A stretch of 53,925 nucleotides of DNA from Halalkalirubrum salinum (GCF_005543295.1 NZ_SRSG01000011.1:1-53925), one strand, 5' to 3'. Positions 26,145 through 35,193 are shown, numbered from the stretch's first letter. Notes: generated from the sequence alone by a model not told the origin. Program-made: numbers and translations.

Positions 26145-26373
26145 ACCAGTGCCAGCGGGCGATCGAATCCTGCTAGAAGGAACGGTTCCGATCCTGCTTG
26201 ATCCACCGAGCGGCTGTCCGTTCCACACCCACTGTCCGAAGAAAATCGGTGACGTTTGTGAAACCAACGTATCGCTCCCAGCGCCGATCGGCGGCGACGA
26301 GAGACACCAGATTGCGTGTCACCTCTCAGAAGCGGAGATGAGTACGTCGCTCTACGATAAGCCAGAGCCATGA
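26144..26373 (+). pseudogene. C-terminal remnant of a peptide ABC transporter ATPase (OppD/DppD type)
   Basis: The open frame from about base 26144 encodes IPVPAGDRILLEGTVP, then DPPSGCPFHTHCP, KKIGDVCET and HQIACHL. This is the oligopeptide/dipeptide transporter C-terminal domain, with its cysteine motif that can bind a metal cluster. Everything upstream (P-loop, signature, Walker B) is missing. The frame instead runs into antisense of the IclR pseudogene start. A deletion therefore removed most of the operon and left only about 76 codons. The last bases overlap the next remnant in ATGA, as in an intact operon. Confidence 0.85.
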
Positions 26374-26552
26374 CGTTCTCGATTTGTGCATCTGTCGACG
26401 GCTGTCATGGCCCGGCGATCGTTGTCTTCGATCCCGACACGGCACGAACCGAACACGACCTCCGTGTCGACGAGAGCGACGACGCGGTCTTGGAACTCGA
26501 ACGAATTCACGACTCGATATCCGTGGGCACCCTAAATAAATCAATAATATAG
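26370..26552 (+). pseudogene. Internally deleted DUF1028 gene
   Basis: The 60-codon frame starts with MTFSICASVDG, the hallmark opening of DUF1028 proteins. It jumps directly to GPAIVVFDPDTARTEHDLRVDE and LELERIHD, which belong near the C-terminus of a roughly 230-residue protein. An in-frame deletion of well over 100 codons explains this. DUF1028 genes commonly follow peptide ABC transporters, and here the start overlaps the ATPase remnant in ATGA. An AT-rich tail encodes the last few residues before the stop. Confidence 0.75.
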
Positions 26553-26593
26553 TATACAAAAATAGTTGATATTTTGGGTGGTAATCGAGCTAG

Positions 26594-27418
26594 TTACTGA
26601 GACGTGTGCCAGCGGTGAATCTCACTCCGTAGCGCGGACGAGAACGCGTGTTGGTCGATCGCGCCGTCATCGAACTGCGCAGGATACTCCCTGCCGATCG
26701 CGGCGATCACGCGATCGAACAGCGAGTCAACGGTCACCGCCGTTCCAGCTTGGTTAAGGGCGGTTGTCGCTCGCTCACACCGCGTCTCTACGTCGATCGT
26801 CGAGACAAACGCCTCCGTCGTGGCGGGTGCGAACTCGGCTTCAGGAACCGGTGCATCGTCGTCGGCAATAAAAGCACTCTCACCAGTCTTGTTTCGGACG
26901 ATCGTCCCGAAGGCAGGACCGTCGTACCACGTTGAGGGAGGAACCGAGTGACGATTGGGGTCGAAATCTACCGCTCTGACCTCTTTTTCGATCGGTGCGA
27001 GCGTCGTGAGCCCGAGCTCCTCGTAGATCTTGGTCGTAACATCTGGTGGTAACAACCCTCGGTCGGTAACCCGGATGTCGCTCCCAAAGAAGCCGGGAAT
27101 CCGATCGAACTCGTACGGAATCGATCGGCGCTGTGGAGCAACACCAAAGAAAGTGACCGTTTCGAGGGCTGGGACCGCCTCGAACAGTGCATCGCGGTCA
27201 ATCTGGTCGCGAATCTCCTGAACTGCGTAGCGATACGGAATTGGTACTGCTCGGAGGTCAAACGTTGTTGTCGCATCCCCAACGCGGATTGCACCGGTGT
27301 CGGTGAGCTGAAATCGCAGCGGTGCACCGTCGATCGCTTCGAACAACCAGAGGTGGCCGCGATCGAACAGCCCGTTGGGTGCGTTGCGTGCACGCGGTCG
27401 CTCTGGGTATCGGTGCAT
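26594..27418 (-). CDS. RNA-ligase-like protein with degenerate nucleotidyltransferase motif I
   Basis: The 274-residue protein resembles a haloarchaeal family with an RNA ligase/nucleotidyltransferase-like fold: HLWLFEAIDGAPLRFQL aligns with ligase motif I, and later blocks include VTFFGVAPQRRSIPYE (motif III-like), KEVRAVDFDPNRH and GTIVRNKTGESA (motif IV-like, with Lys following). At motif I, which is K-x-D-G in active ligases, the sequence is A-I-D-G, so the AMP-accepting lysine appears to be missing. It may be a pseudoenzyme or use another residue. It is co-directional with the TetR gene, 22 bases downstream of it. Confidence 0.5.
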   Translation of the reverse strand: MHRYPERPRARNAPNGLFDRGHLWLFEAIDGAPLRFQLTDTGAIRVGDATTTFDLRAVPIPYRYAVQEIRDQIDRDALFEAVPALETVTFFGVAPQRRSIPYEFDRIPGFFGSDIRVTDRGLLPPDVTTKIYEELGLTTLAPIEKEVRAVDFDPNRHSVPPSTWYDGPAFGTIVRNKTGESAFIADDDAPVPEAEFAPATTEAFVSTIDVETRCERATTALNQAGTAVTVDSLFDRVIAAIGREYPAQFDDGAIDQHAFSSALRSEIHRWHTSQ

Positions 27419-27440
27419 GGCTACGGATAGTTGTGATGGA

Positions 27441-28037
27441 TTAGGTATATATTTGTGCTCGGAGATACGCCTGTAATTCTGTTTCTACTGCGTTGATCCA
27501 CTCGGTACTATCGGTGGTTGCTCGGCGGACCATCGCGCCAATAAGCGCCGTGTGAATCGTGTCCGCTACAGCGTTAGGATCACACGACGGGTTGTACGCT
27601 CCGGTGCCAATTCCTGCCCGGATGATCGCTACAAACCGGTCGCGAAATACCTGATCGCTCCGTTCGAAGTGCGCCCGATACTCTGGATCGTGTGCTGCCT
27701 GCGCGCGAAGTTCGACAAGCGAGGATACTAACAATTGTTCCTCGCTGCTACACGCTGGGTTGAGGACGGATTCGATTATTTCCTCTATTGCATCTGACTC
27801 ATCGATGGATATCTCGCCGTGGCCGTGTTCGTACTGATCGAGCATAAATTCAAGACAAGAAATTAATACATCATCTTTATTATCAAAATGATGGTATATT
27901 AGCGAGATGCTCTTTTCGAACTCTTCGTCGATCCGATCAATCGTGAGCTCGGCGTATCCATGCGTCTGGAGCGCGCGATATGTGGCTGCGAGTATCTCCT
28001 CGCGGGTGTCGTTCGGATCGCCAAACGGTTGCGTCAT
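27441..28037 (-). CDS. TetR/AcrR-family transcriptional regulator
   Basis: The ATG ending at 28037 (MTQPFGDPNDTREEIL) gives 198 residues, typical for TetR; a longer frame upstream crosses the operator. The N-terminal helix-turn-helix is clear: TREEILAATYRALQTHGYAE, then ISLIYHHFDNKDDVLISCLE. The C-terminal domain is helical and ligand-binding. It is divergent from the COG1361-RND operon and separated from it by about 230 bases that contain a perfect palindrome. It probably represses that operon and itself, and is relieved by a transported compound. Confidence 0.9.
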   Translation of the reverse strand: MTQPFGDPNDTREEILAATYRALQTHGYAELTIDRIDEEFEKSISLIYHHFDNKDDVLISCLEFMLDQYEHGHGEISIDESDAIEEIIESVLNPACSSEEQLLVSSLVELRAQAAHDPEYRAHFERSDQVFRDRFVAIIRAGIGTGAYNPSCDPNAVADTIHTALIGAMVRRATTDSTEWINAVETELQAYLRAQIYT

Positions 28038-28072
28038 TGCCTGAGGGTGGACGTACTGTGGTAAAACTATGC

Positions 28073-28090
28073 TGATTGAATGTTCAATCA
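28073..28090. promoter_or_regulatory. Perfect palindrome, probable TetR operator
   Basis: TGATTGAA (28073-28080) and TTCAATCA (28083-28090) form an 8-2-8 perfect inverted repeat. It lies 36 bases upstream of the tetR start, in its own promoter region, and about 180 bases from the start of the divergent operon. Confidence 0.7.
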
Positions 28091-28267
28091 ACAAGGCTAT
28101 GTATCTGGCAGTTGTTGAATCGTTCATATGAAATTGGGTACTTCGACGCCTTGGACCAAACCACCCCTCGATTCTTGCCGTTCCGGTGTATCCTGTGCTG
28201 AGGGAGGGTGGGTTTGTCCAAAGGCAGTATTTAGCGTGATCACACAGTCCCCCGTAGGTGCGTCTTA

Positions 28268-30214
28268 ATGAGAGGGACAGACCACCACTGGTTGGCTGCC
28301 TGCTTATTTTTCGTTGTTGTACTTGCGGCGATGTCCATCCCTATCAGTGCTCAACAAGACGGCTACACTCGTGGAGAACCCGAACTCACTGCATACGCAC
28401 CCGATGATGAAGTCGTCCCCGGGAGCGAAACAACGGTCGGAATCCAATTACAGAACGACGGGCAAGTTGATGTTGGAACCCAAACAGAGGCTGTCACCAC
28501 TGCTCGCGGGGTATCTGTTGAAGTTCGTGATTCGGGCCCGTTCGAAATACGTGGGGGAACGATTCCGCTCGGATCGATCGCTGACGGCACGAGTACGACT
28601 GCTGATCTGCGAGTCGGTACGCCAGAGGACCTCGAGCCTGGATCGTACGAGGTCTCTCTCAACGTCCGGTACTCTCATACCCAATCAATCTCGCCAAATG
28701 ACAACCGAGTAAATGATCGCACTCGGCTGCAGCGCGTTACGGTGACACTCACCGTTACAGAGGACCCCCGCTTCGAAATCACTAACGTAACAACTGATCT
28801 TCAACCGGGAATGAGTGGAACTAGTACTGTCGAACTCACAAATATCGGTGCAACTGATGCCACCGACGTCCAGGCAAGCCTTCGCGGCAACAGCGGGTTG
28901 ACGTTCGGTGACGGAGCCGTTGACGCATCGATCAGTGATCTTGATGCGGGTGACTCCACTCGAATCAACGTCTCGACCACGCTGTCAGAGCAACTCGAGG
29001 GCGAAGCCATTCCGATCACAGCGTCGGTTCAGTATACTGACGACAATGGAATCGATCGCGATGCACCCACGGCTGAAGGCACGTTCATGACACAGCCACC
29101 CGCATCGTTCTCAGTAATGGCCCACGACTCGACGCTCGCGGTCGGTGAGCGTGGTGACCTCTCTGGGACCGTTCGTAACGACGGTACCTCGACTATTACT
29201 GACGGCGTATTGGTGGTTGAATCAACCGGTGAATCCCTCCAAGTCACCGATCCGCGATTTGCACTACCGCCGCTTGAACCGGGTGAAAGCACGGACTATT
29301 CGTTTGAAACAACAGTCTCTCCGAACGCGGACGGCGGGGCACAGCAGGCTCGGTTTGCGGTTGAATACGCGAACGGGGGTGCCGCGACGATCAGTAGTGA
29401 TCCGATCGCCTCTCGGGTTTCAATCGCAGACGCCGCATCGTTCAAGATCGAAAACCTCAGCGACACGCTCGCTGTCGGTTACAGCGGTACAATTGCCGGC
29501 GAGCTCAGAAACGACGGCGAGCGTACTGTCACTGACGGCGTGCTCGTCATCGAGCCGAGGAGTGACTCGATTTCGATCGAAGAGCGGCGCTTTGCGCTCG
29601 CACCCGTCGCGCCCGGTGAGGCGGTTCCCTTCGAGTACCAAACAGACATTGGTGGTTCGGTCGATGCTGGGCCACGACAGGTCCGATTCACTGTCGAATA
29701 TAACAACGATCGGGCCGAACCCACACAGGTTGGACCGCTCGCACACCGCGTTGAAATCGATCCACAACGCCGAGAGTTCTCCGTTAGCGGGACTGAGACT
29801 CGTGTTTCGGCCGGCGGGAGCACTGAACTCGTCTTGGAGATCACCAACGAGCGACCGGAGACGCTCGAAAATATCAACGCGAAGGTGTTCGCTGACAGCC
29901 CACTTTCGGCCGATAGCGATGAAGCGTTCATCAACAGCCTCGAACCCGGTGAGTCCGAGGAAATTGCCTTTTCGATTTCGGCTGAAAGCGACACGATGGC
30001 GAAGACCTATCCCGTCGAGATGGACTTCCAGTACGAGACCGAACGGGGCGAATCGGTCCTCTCGGATACATACCAACAGCCTGTGAGCGTAACTGAGCCG
30101 ACCGATGACGGCGAGCGATCGCCACTTATCACGGGGGCGATCGTCTTGCTCGCGATCGGACTCCTCGGTGGGCTCGCACTTGTTGGATATCGATACCGTC
30201 AACGGACCTCGTAG
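28268..30214 (+). CDS. Exported COG1361-type (S-layer-like) protein, partner of an RND transporter
   Basis: The 648-residue protein has a signal peptide (hydrophobic residues 8-28, ending ISAQQ) and a C-terminal membrane anchor (about 620-640, ITGAIVLLAIGLLGGLALVGY) with a basic tail. In between are four to five tandem beta-sandwich domains of about 110 residues, recognisable by recurring GxxxDLxxGxxRNDGxxTxxDGVLVVE-like blocks around residues 290-350 and 400-450. It is most likely anchored to the outer face of the membrane. It directly abuts the RND gene, a pairing seen repeatedly in haloarchaea. A TATA-like TATTTAG at about 28229-28235 precedes it. Confidence 0.85.
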   Translation: MRGTDHHWLAACLFFVVVLAAMSIPISAQQDGYTRGEPELTAYAPDDEVVPGSETTVGIQLQNDGQVDVGTQTEAVTTARGVSVEVRDSGPFEIRGGTIPLGSIADGTSTTADLRVGTPEDLEPGSYEVSLNVRYSHTQSISPNDNRVNDRTRLQRVTVTLTVTEDPRFEITNVTTDLQPGMSGTSTVELTNIGATDATDVQASLRGNSGLTFGDGAVDASISDLDAGDSTRINVSTTLSEQLEGEAIPITASVQYTDDNGIDRDAPTAEGTFMTQPPASFSVMAHDSTLAVGERGDLSGTVRNDGTSTITDGVLVVESTGESLQVTDPRFALPPLEPGESTDYSFETTVSPNADGGAQQARFAVEYANGGAATISSDPIASRVSIADAASFKIENLSDTLAVGYSGTIAGELRNDGERTVTDGVLVIEPRSDSISIEERRFALAPVAPGEAVPFEYQTDIGGSVDAGPRQVRFTVEYNNDRAEPTQVGPLAHRVEIDPQRREFSVSGTETRVSAGGSTELVLEITNERPETLENINAKVFADSPLSADSDEAFINSLEPGESEEIAFSISAESDTMAKTYPVEMDFQYETERGESVLSDTYQQPVSVTEPTDDGERSPLITGAIVLLAIGLLGGLALVGYRYRQRTS

Positions 30215-32779
30215 ATGGCCCCAACAGACCGTCGTAATGGTACTGATGGCGACACTTCAGGGTCAGCCGTCGATCCGCAACCGGATGCAGACGATCCAAT
30301 TACCCGCTGGGTCAACCGAGCGATTTCGACCGCGCCATGGCGGATTCTCGCGGCGTTTCTTCTCTTAACGGTGCTTTTTGCGGGTGGCATCAGCGGCATC
30401 GAACAGCAAGCCGGCTCCGATCAGTTCACTGAAGACGTCGAGGAGTCCCAAGCGTTAGAAGACATGCAAGAAGAGTTCGAGTCGAACAGCCGCGATAGTG
30501 GCGGGTCAACCGCGACGTTGTTTATTAGTGACGATCGCAATGTGCTTTCGAAGCCGGTATTGCTTCGGGTCCTTGACGCCCAAGACCGGCTTGAAACGGA
30601 ACCACGCCTCCGCGTCGAACAGACGGGAAGTCCGGCCTCGAACATCGCCCGCCAGATCGATCCAACGGCGACGACGGCAGAGGCTCAGCGGCGAGCGATT
30701 GAGCGTGCCTCGGTGCGCGAGATCGAGTCGGCAATCCGCCGCGCTGATGAGACGGATTCGCTCGGTCCGGTCAGCGAGGACTTCAGTCCTGCTGGTCCTG
30801 ATGCGTCGGTGATGCAGGTCTTTGTCTCCTACGACGTTCCTGCGAGCGCAGGCACGAGCGACGTTAGCGAGATCCAGTTTGAGACAGTCGAGATTGTCGA
30901 GGAGGTCGAAGGCTTCGAATCTGGTGAGAACGTTGTCGTCTTTGCCGATGCGATCCTCGAAGACGAGATCCTCGATCTTCTGACCGATACCGCCATTATC
31001 GTCTTTCCGACAGCTGTGTTTTTGATCCTCTTTTTCCTCGTCATTGCCTATCGAGATCCGATCGACCTCGCACTTGGCATCGTTTCGCTGGTTATGACCC
31101 TTGTCTGGACGTTCGGCTTCATGGGTTATGCCAATATTCCCTTCTCAGATTCGATGGTCACGGTGTTTCCGCTGTTGTTGGCGGTCGGGATTGACTTCGG
31201 AATTCACACCATTAACAGATACCGTGAAGAGCGTAGTCATGGAGCGTCGATCGACAAGGCCATGTCGTTGACGACGACTCAACTCACCGCGGCGTTTTTG
31301 ATCGTCACGCTGACGACCGTTTTCAGCTTCGCTGCGAACCTCACGAGTTCTCTGCAGTCGACCCGCGAGTTCGGTATTGTTTCCGCGTTCGGTATCCTGT
31401 TTACGTTTCTGATCTTCGGGATCTTTTTACCGGCCGGCAAGATTGTTGCCGACCGGCTTCGTGCGGAATCGCGGATTCCACAGTTTGGGTCGAGCCCAAT
31501 CGGCAGCGAGGGATCGATCCTCGGGACAGTGCTTCCAATCGGCGCAAAGGCAGCGGCGATCGCGCCGGCGGTAATTCTCATCTCAGCGCTCGTTCTTGGC
31601 GCGGCCGGCGGTGCGTACGGCAGCGGCGTCGACACCGAATTCTCTCAGGAAGCGTTCTTCCCCGATCAAGAGCGAATTGAACAGTACGGCGCGTTGCCCG
31701 GGCCACTTGCCCCGAGCGAGTACACATTTATGCAGGTACTCGATCGCCTAGAGAACGACTTTGGCGAGGGCTTTGTCGGCTCCGTTACGGTGTATATTGA
31801 CGATCCAGACGTCCGGTCGGATATGGCGTTACGTGACATTGACAGAGCACTTCAATCGACTCCCGAGGCGCTGGAGTCGAGCGATCGCCGCGCGAACGCC
31901 GATAGCATCATCGGCGTAATGAACAATCATGCGGCCGAAGACCCAGAGTTCGCTCAACTGGTTGAGCGCTCAGACGCGACTGGAGACGGCATCCCAGATC
32001 GCAACGTCGATCAGGTCTACGCGGAGTTGCAGGACTCGCCGCGGTCTGACGAGGCAGCGACGTATCTCACCGCCGACCGGAGGGCAACACGGATTCAGTA
32101 CACCGTCAATGTCGACGCTGAACAGGACGAGATCACCACGGCTGCCCAGTCGATCGCTAATTCGATGGAGCTGGACGCGGTCGCAACAGGTGACCTCGTC
32201 GTCAATCAGGTCGTAATCGATCAAATAACCGAATCGTCGATCCGGAGTCTCTTTGTCGCATTTTTCCTCACTGGCGCGTTCCTCATGATCGCGTACTGGT
32301 GGCTCGAATCCCGGGCCATTTACGGCGTTATCAACCTGATCCCAATACTCGTCACCGTTGGTGTGTTGGCGGGATCGATGCGGTATCTGGGTATCTCGTT
32401 GACACCGATCAACGCGCCGATTCTCGGGGTATCTATCGGGCTCGGAGTTGACTACACAGTCCACTTCATGCATCGATTTGTTGATGAGTTCGATTCCGGG
32501 CGAGACGTCCACGCGGCGCTGCTCGTCACTGCCCGTGGAACGGGGGGAGCGCTCACCGGAAGCATGATCACGACGGTCACCGGGCTTGGAACTCTCTATC
32601 TCGCGTTGATCCCGCTGATTCAGGACTTCGGACTGTTGCTTGCGCTCGGGGTGTTGTACGCGTACCTCGCGTCGATACTAATCCTTCCGTCGACAATCGT
32701 GATCTGGCATGGGATGGATCCAGCTATCCAGACTATCGTCAAAACCATCACAGACCGAACACTTGCTTTCCGATCCTAA
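30215..32779 (+). CDS. RND/MMPL-family transporter
   Basis: The 854-residue protein has the two-fold RND design: TM1 (about 45-65), a first extracytoplasmic loop of about 200 residues, five helices with a sterol-sensing-like region (FPLLLAVGIDFGIHTINRYRE), a second TM7 and loop, and five final helices (GVSIGLGVDYTVHFMHRFVDE). The conserved GIDFGIH and GVDYTVH segments carry the aspartates linked to proton coupling. It begins the base after the COG1361 stop codon. It probably exports lipids or hydrophobic compounds, with the upstream protein as an external partner. The divergent TetR gene is the likely regulator. Confidence 0.9.
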   Translation: MAPTDRRNGTDGDTSGSAVDPQPDADDPITRWVNRAISTAPWRILAAFLLLTVLFAGGISGIEQQAGSDQFTEDVEESQALEDMQEEFESNSRDSGGSTATLFISDDRNVLSKPVLLRVLDAQDRLETEPRLRVEQTGSPASNIARQIDPTATTAEAQRRAIERASVREIESAIRRADETDSLGPVSEDFSPAGPDASVMQVFVSYDVPASAGTSDVSEIQFETVEIVEEVEGFESGENVVVFADAILEDEILDLLTDTAIIVFPTAVFLILFFLVIAYRDPIDLALGIVSLVMTLVWTFGFMGYANIPFSDSMVTVFPLLLAVGIDFGIHTINRYREERSHGASIDKAMSLTTTQLTAAFLIVTLTTVFSFAANLTSSLQSTREFGIVSAFGILFTFLIFGIFLPAGKIVADRLRAESRIPQFGSSPIGSEGSILGTVLPIGAKAAAIAPAVILISALVLGAAGGAYGSGVDTEFSQEAFFPDQERIEQYGALPGPLAPSEYTFMQVLDRLENDFGEGFVGSVTVYIDDPDVRSDMALRDIDRALQSTPEALESSDRRANADSIIGVMNNHAAEDPEFAQLVERSDATGDGIPDRNVDQVYAELQDSPRSDEAATYLTADRRATRIQYTVNVDAEQDEITTAAQSIANSMELDAVATGDLVVNQVVIDQITESSIRSLFVAFFLTGAFLMIAYWWLESRAIYGVINLIPILVTVGVLAGSMRYLGISLTPINAPILGVSIGLGVDYTVHFMHRFVDEFDSGRDVHAALLVTARGTGGALTGSMITTVTGLGTLYLALIPLIQDFGLLLALGVLYAYLASILILPSTIVIWHGMDPAIQTIVKTITDRTLAFRS

Positions 32780-33328
32780 CTACAGTTGTTTGTCGATCTG
32801 TCGATATAACGCCTCGAGTCCCCCGGAGTTGTCGATCACGAGGTGTGGTATCTCGATCGGTTCGAACTCAGATTTGATTTGTTTGTGAATTGTGAAATCA
32901 GCGTCACTTACGTCTTCTCGCTGATCTATCCGTGCTTTGATCACTGACTCGTCACACGTTACGTTTACCAGCGAAAACGGGACGTCCTGGAGCTCGGCCC
33001 GCTTTCGAGCCCGGGTCCGAATTGTCCGTGTTCTGAACGTTCCGTCGACAACGGCCGACCGTCCGTCCTCAACGACTGCGTTCATTCGCTCGAAAAGCGC
33101 CTTGTATGTCTGATCGGTCTCATTATTGGTGTATTCGGGATCTTCGAATAATTGCTTTCTCAGTACGTCAGTTCGAAATACGTCCGCATTGAGTCGATCG
33201 GCGATTCGCTTTGCAACAGTCGATTTCCCGACGCCCGGGGGACCGCAGACGACGACAATCTGTGGACCCGCACCTGTGCACTGTTCGTTCGATTCTGCCG
33301 GTCCAGCTCGATCGGTTGGTTCGATCAC
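32780..33328 (-). CDS. P-loop kinase-like ATPase (AAA_33/gluconate kinase-like)
   Basis: The 182-residue protein carries Walker A GPPGVGKST (29-37), then FRTDVLRKQLF and VVDGTFRTRTIRTRARKRAEL, features of small zeta-toxin/kinase-like proteins (COG0645). A lid region lies in DQREDVSDADF. The substrate is unknown. It converges with the RND gene with no base between the two stop codons, so neither has room for a separate terminator. Confidence 0.75.
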   Translation of the reverse strand: MIEPTDRAGPAESNEQCTGAGPQIVVVCGPPGVGKSTVAKRIADRLNADVFRTDVLRKQLFEDPEYTNNETDQTYKALFERMNAVVEDGRSAVVDGTFRTRTIRTRARKRAELQDVPFSLVNVTCDESVIKARIDQREDVSDADFTIHKQIKSEFEPIEIPHLVIDNSGGLEALYRQIDKQL

Positions 33329-33480
33329 GATTCACCCCGTCTGCGATCGGTTCGAATTCTCATCGTGTTAGCTCACCATTCAACGGCTGTAAGTTAGAAA
33401 TTCGCATTTTGCACCACGGCATGTGCAATCCACTGTCGTCCCTGTATGGTAAACTGTCTGGAGCGCGTAGACACGACAAT

Positions 33481-34500
33481 ATGAGCCAAGCACAGCAACT
33501 CCATGAACTTCTCAAGGAGGGGAGCGAGCTCAATATCGTCTGTCATAACAATCCCGACCCCGATTGTCTTGCGAGCGCACTCGCATTGGGTCGAATTGCG
33601 GCTGCGGCTGGCATTGACGAACGGCAAATTCTCTACAGCGGCAATATTTCTCACCAACAGAACCGAGCGTTCGTGAATCTGCTCGATATCGATCTGCAAC
33701 CGTTCGAACCCACGACAATCCAGAACCAGCAATCGGACTCGTTACTTGCATTCGTCGATCACTCTATTCCGGGTAAAAACAACACGGTTCCCGTGGACAC
33801 GGCTGTCGATATCGTGATCGACCACCATCCCGCCGAAGACATCGACGCTCGGTTCGTCGATCATCGTGAGGAATTAGGCGCAGCAGCGACGATTCTTACC
33901 GAATACGTCCGCGCACTCGAGATTGAACTGGAGACAAATCTTGCTACAGCACTCCTGTTTGCGATCCGATCGGATACGCTTGATTTCCTTCGGGGAGCGA
34001 CTGACGGAGAGTATGAGGCGGCAGGGCACTTACACGAGTATGCCGATCAGGAGATGCTCCGGCAACTTTCGACGCCGTCCGTGTCTGGGGGAACGCTCGA
34101 TGCGATTTCGACCGCGATCGATAATCGAACAATCCAACAAGCGGTGCTCATTTCTCATGTCGGTCGGACGACCGAACGAGATGCACTCCCCCAAGCGGTC
34201 GATTATTTGGTGCGATTAGAGGGCGTTCAAACCGTGATCGTGTTTGGCCTCGTCGACGACGCGATCCACATCAGTGCTCGGTCACCAGACGCACGCGTGA
34301 ACGCCGGTAGGATACTGCACAAGGCGTTCAAAGATGTCGGAAGCGGCGGTGGACATCACGACGTTGCGGGCGGTGAAATTCCACTTGGCATCTTTGCTGA
34401 CTACCGGTCTGACGATGCACAGTTGCTTGAGATGGTCGAAGAGACTATCACCGCACGCCTCGTCGCGGAACTCAATCTGTCTGAGAAGACAAACGAATAG
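33481..34500 (+). CDS. DHH-family phosphoesterase (NrnA-like)
   Basis: The ATG at 33481 (MSQAQQLHELLKEG) gives 339 residues; the longer upstream frame overlaps the kinase gene. Motifs are CHNNPDPDCLASALAL (metal site I), VDHS, IDHHP (DHH motif) and the DHHA1 block GSGGGHHDVAGGEIP. Such proteins degrade short RNA or remove the phosphate from pAp. The product is cytoplasmic. No N-terminal regulatory or membrane domain is present, which distinguishes it from GdpP. Confidence 0.85.
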   Translation: MSQAQQLHELLKEGSELNIVCHNNPDPDCLASALALGRIAAAAGIDERQILYSGNISHQQNRAFVNLLDIDLQPFEPTTIQNQQSDSLLAFVDHSIPGKNNTVPVDTAVDIVIDHHPAEDIDARFVDHREELGAAATILTEYVRALEIELETNLATALLFAIRSDTLDFLRGATDGEYEAAGHLHEYADQEMLRQLSTPSVSGGTLDAISTAIDNRTIQQAVLISHVGRTTERDALPQAVDYLVRLEGVQTVIVFGLVDDAIHISARSPDARVNAGRILHKAFKDVGSGGGHHDVAGGEIPLGIFADYRSDDAQLLEMVEETITARLVAELNLSEKTNE

Positions 34501-34770
34501 GCGACGCGCTTTCACGACTGGTGAGACGCCCACGTTATTCGAGAGGCTACCCAGGATATACAATTTCTGTCTGTTATATTTCTGGAAACTAACTGGGGTA
34601 TTCCCTGTAGATCAGTTTGCTATACCAGATATTATTGGTATAATATACAATATTACCCTGTATTAGCTTGTCGTTTTTATTTAATTGATAGTGATCCGAT
34701 GTGTGATCGTCCACGATCGAGTCCGCGCACAACGATACACTGATACCTGTGGATGTGTACCGATAGCACG
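34501..34770. other. AT-rich intergenic region with an inverted repeat
   Basis: No gene is seen. TATACCA (34621-34627) and TGGTATA (34636-34642) form an inverted repeat with an 8-base spacer in an AT-rich stretch. It lies about 130 bases upstream of the TRAM gene and may be an operator or the upstream promoter region. Confidence 0.45.
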
Positions 34771-35193
34771 ATGAACATTTCAGACGATCTTCTCTGTTTG
34801 TATACTGCAACGGCCGAACGCGACGGCGAGGAAATCGTCCTCACGATACCTGATCGAGAGGTCTCGCTTGGCTCCATCGACGCGGGGACGACCGTCCGCG
34901 TTGCGTTGTTAGACGGCCGCGATCACACCGAAATCGAAGATCGATCGCGGGATGATCGATCGCGGGATAGTCGATCCGTGCACGAGCCAGTTGACGAACC
35001 ACCCGTCGAGGCAGGAGAGGTGCGCCGTGTCGAGATCGAATCGATCGGCGATCAGGGTGACGGGATCGCAAAAGTCGATCGCGGCTATGTGCTTGTCGTC
35101 CCGAACGGTGAGCCGGGCGATCTGCTCACCGTCCGCATCGAGACTGTAACGCCGACAGTCGGCTTTGCAGAGATTGTCGCTGGCCAAGAGTAG
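34771..35193 (+). CDS. TRAM-domain protein
   Basis: The start at 34771 (MNISDDLLCLYTATAERDG) gives 140 residues. The N-terminal part is a small beta-domain (EEIVLTIPDREVSLGSIDAGTTVRV). After a charged linker the C-terminal TRAM domain occupies about 75-137 (VEIESIGDQGDGIAKVD, then VPNGEPGDLLTVRI and VGFAEIV). TRAM proteins bind RNA, and short stand-alone ones are common in haloarchaea, where they may act as RNA chaperones. The linker contains a 15-bp tandem duplication that encodes DRSRD twice. Confidence 0.85.
   Translation: MNISDDLLCLYTATAERDGEEIVLTIPDREVSLGSIDAGTTVRVALLDGRDHTEIEDRSRDDRSRDSRSVHEPVDEPPVEAGEVRRVEIESIGDQGDGIAKVDRGYVLVVPNGEPGDLLTVRIETVTPTVGFAEIVAGQE
34939..34968 (+). repeat. 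15-bp tandem duplication in the TRAM gene linker
   Basis: GATCGATCGCGGGAT occurs twice without a gap (34939-34953 and 34954-34968). It keeps the frame and encodes DRSRD twice in the linker. Confidence 0.9.
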
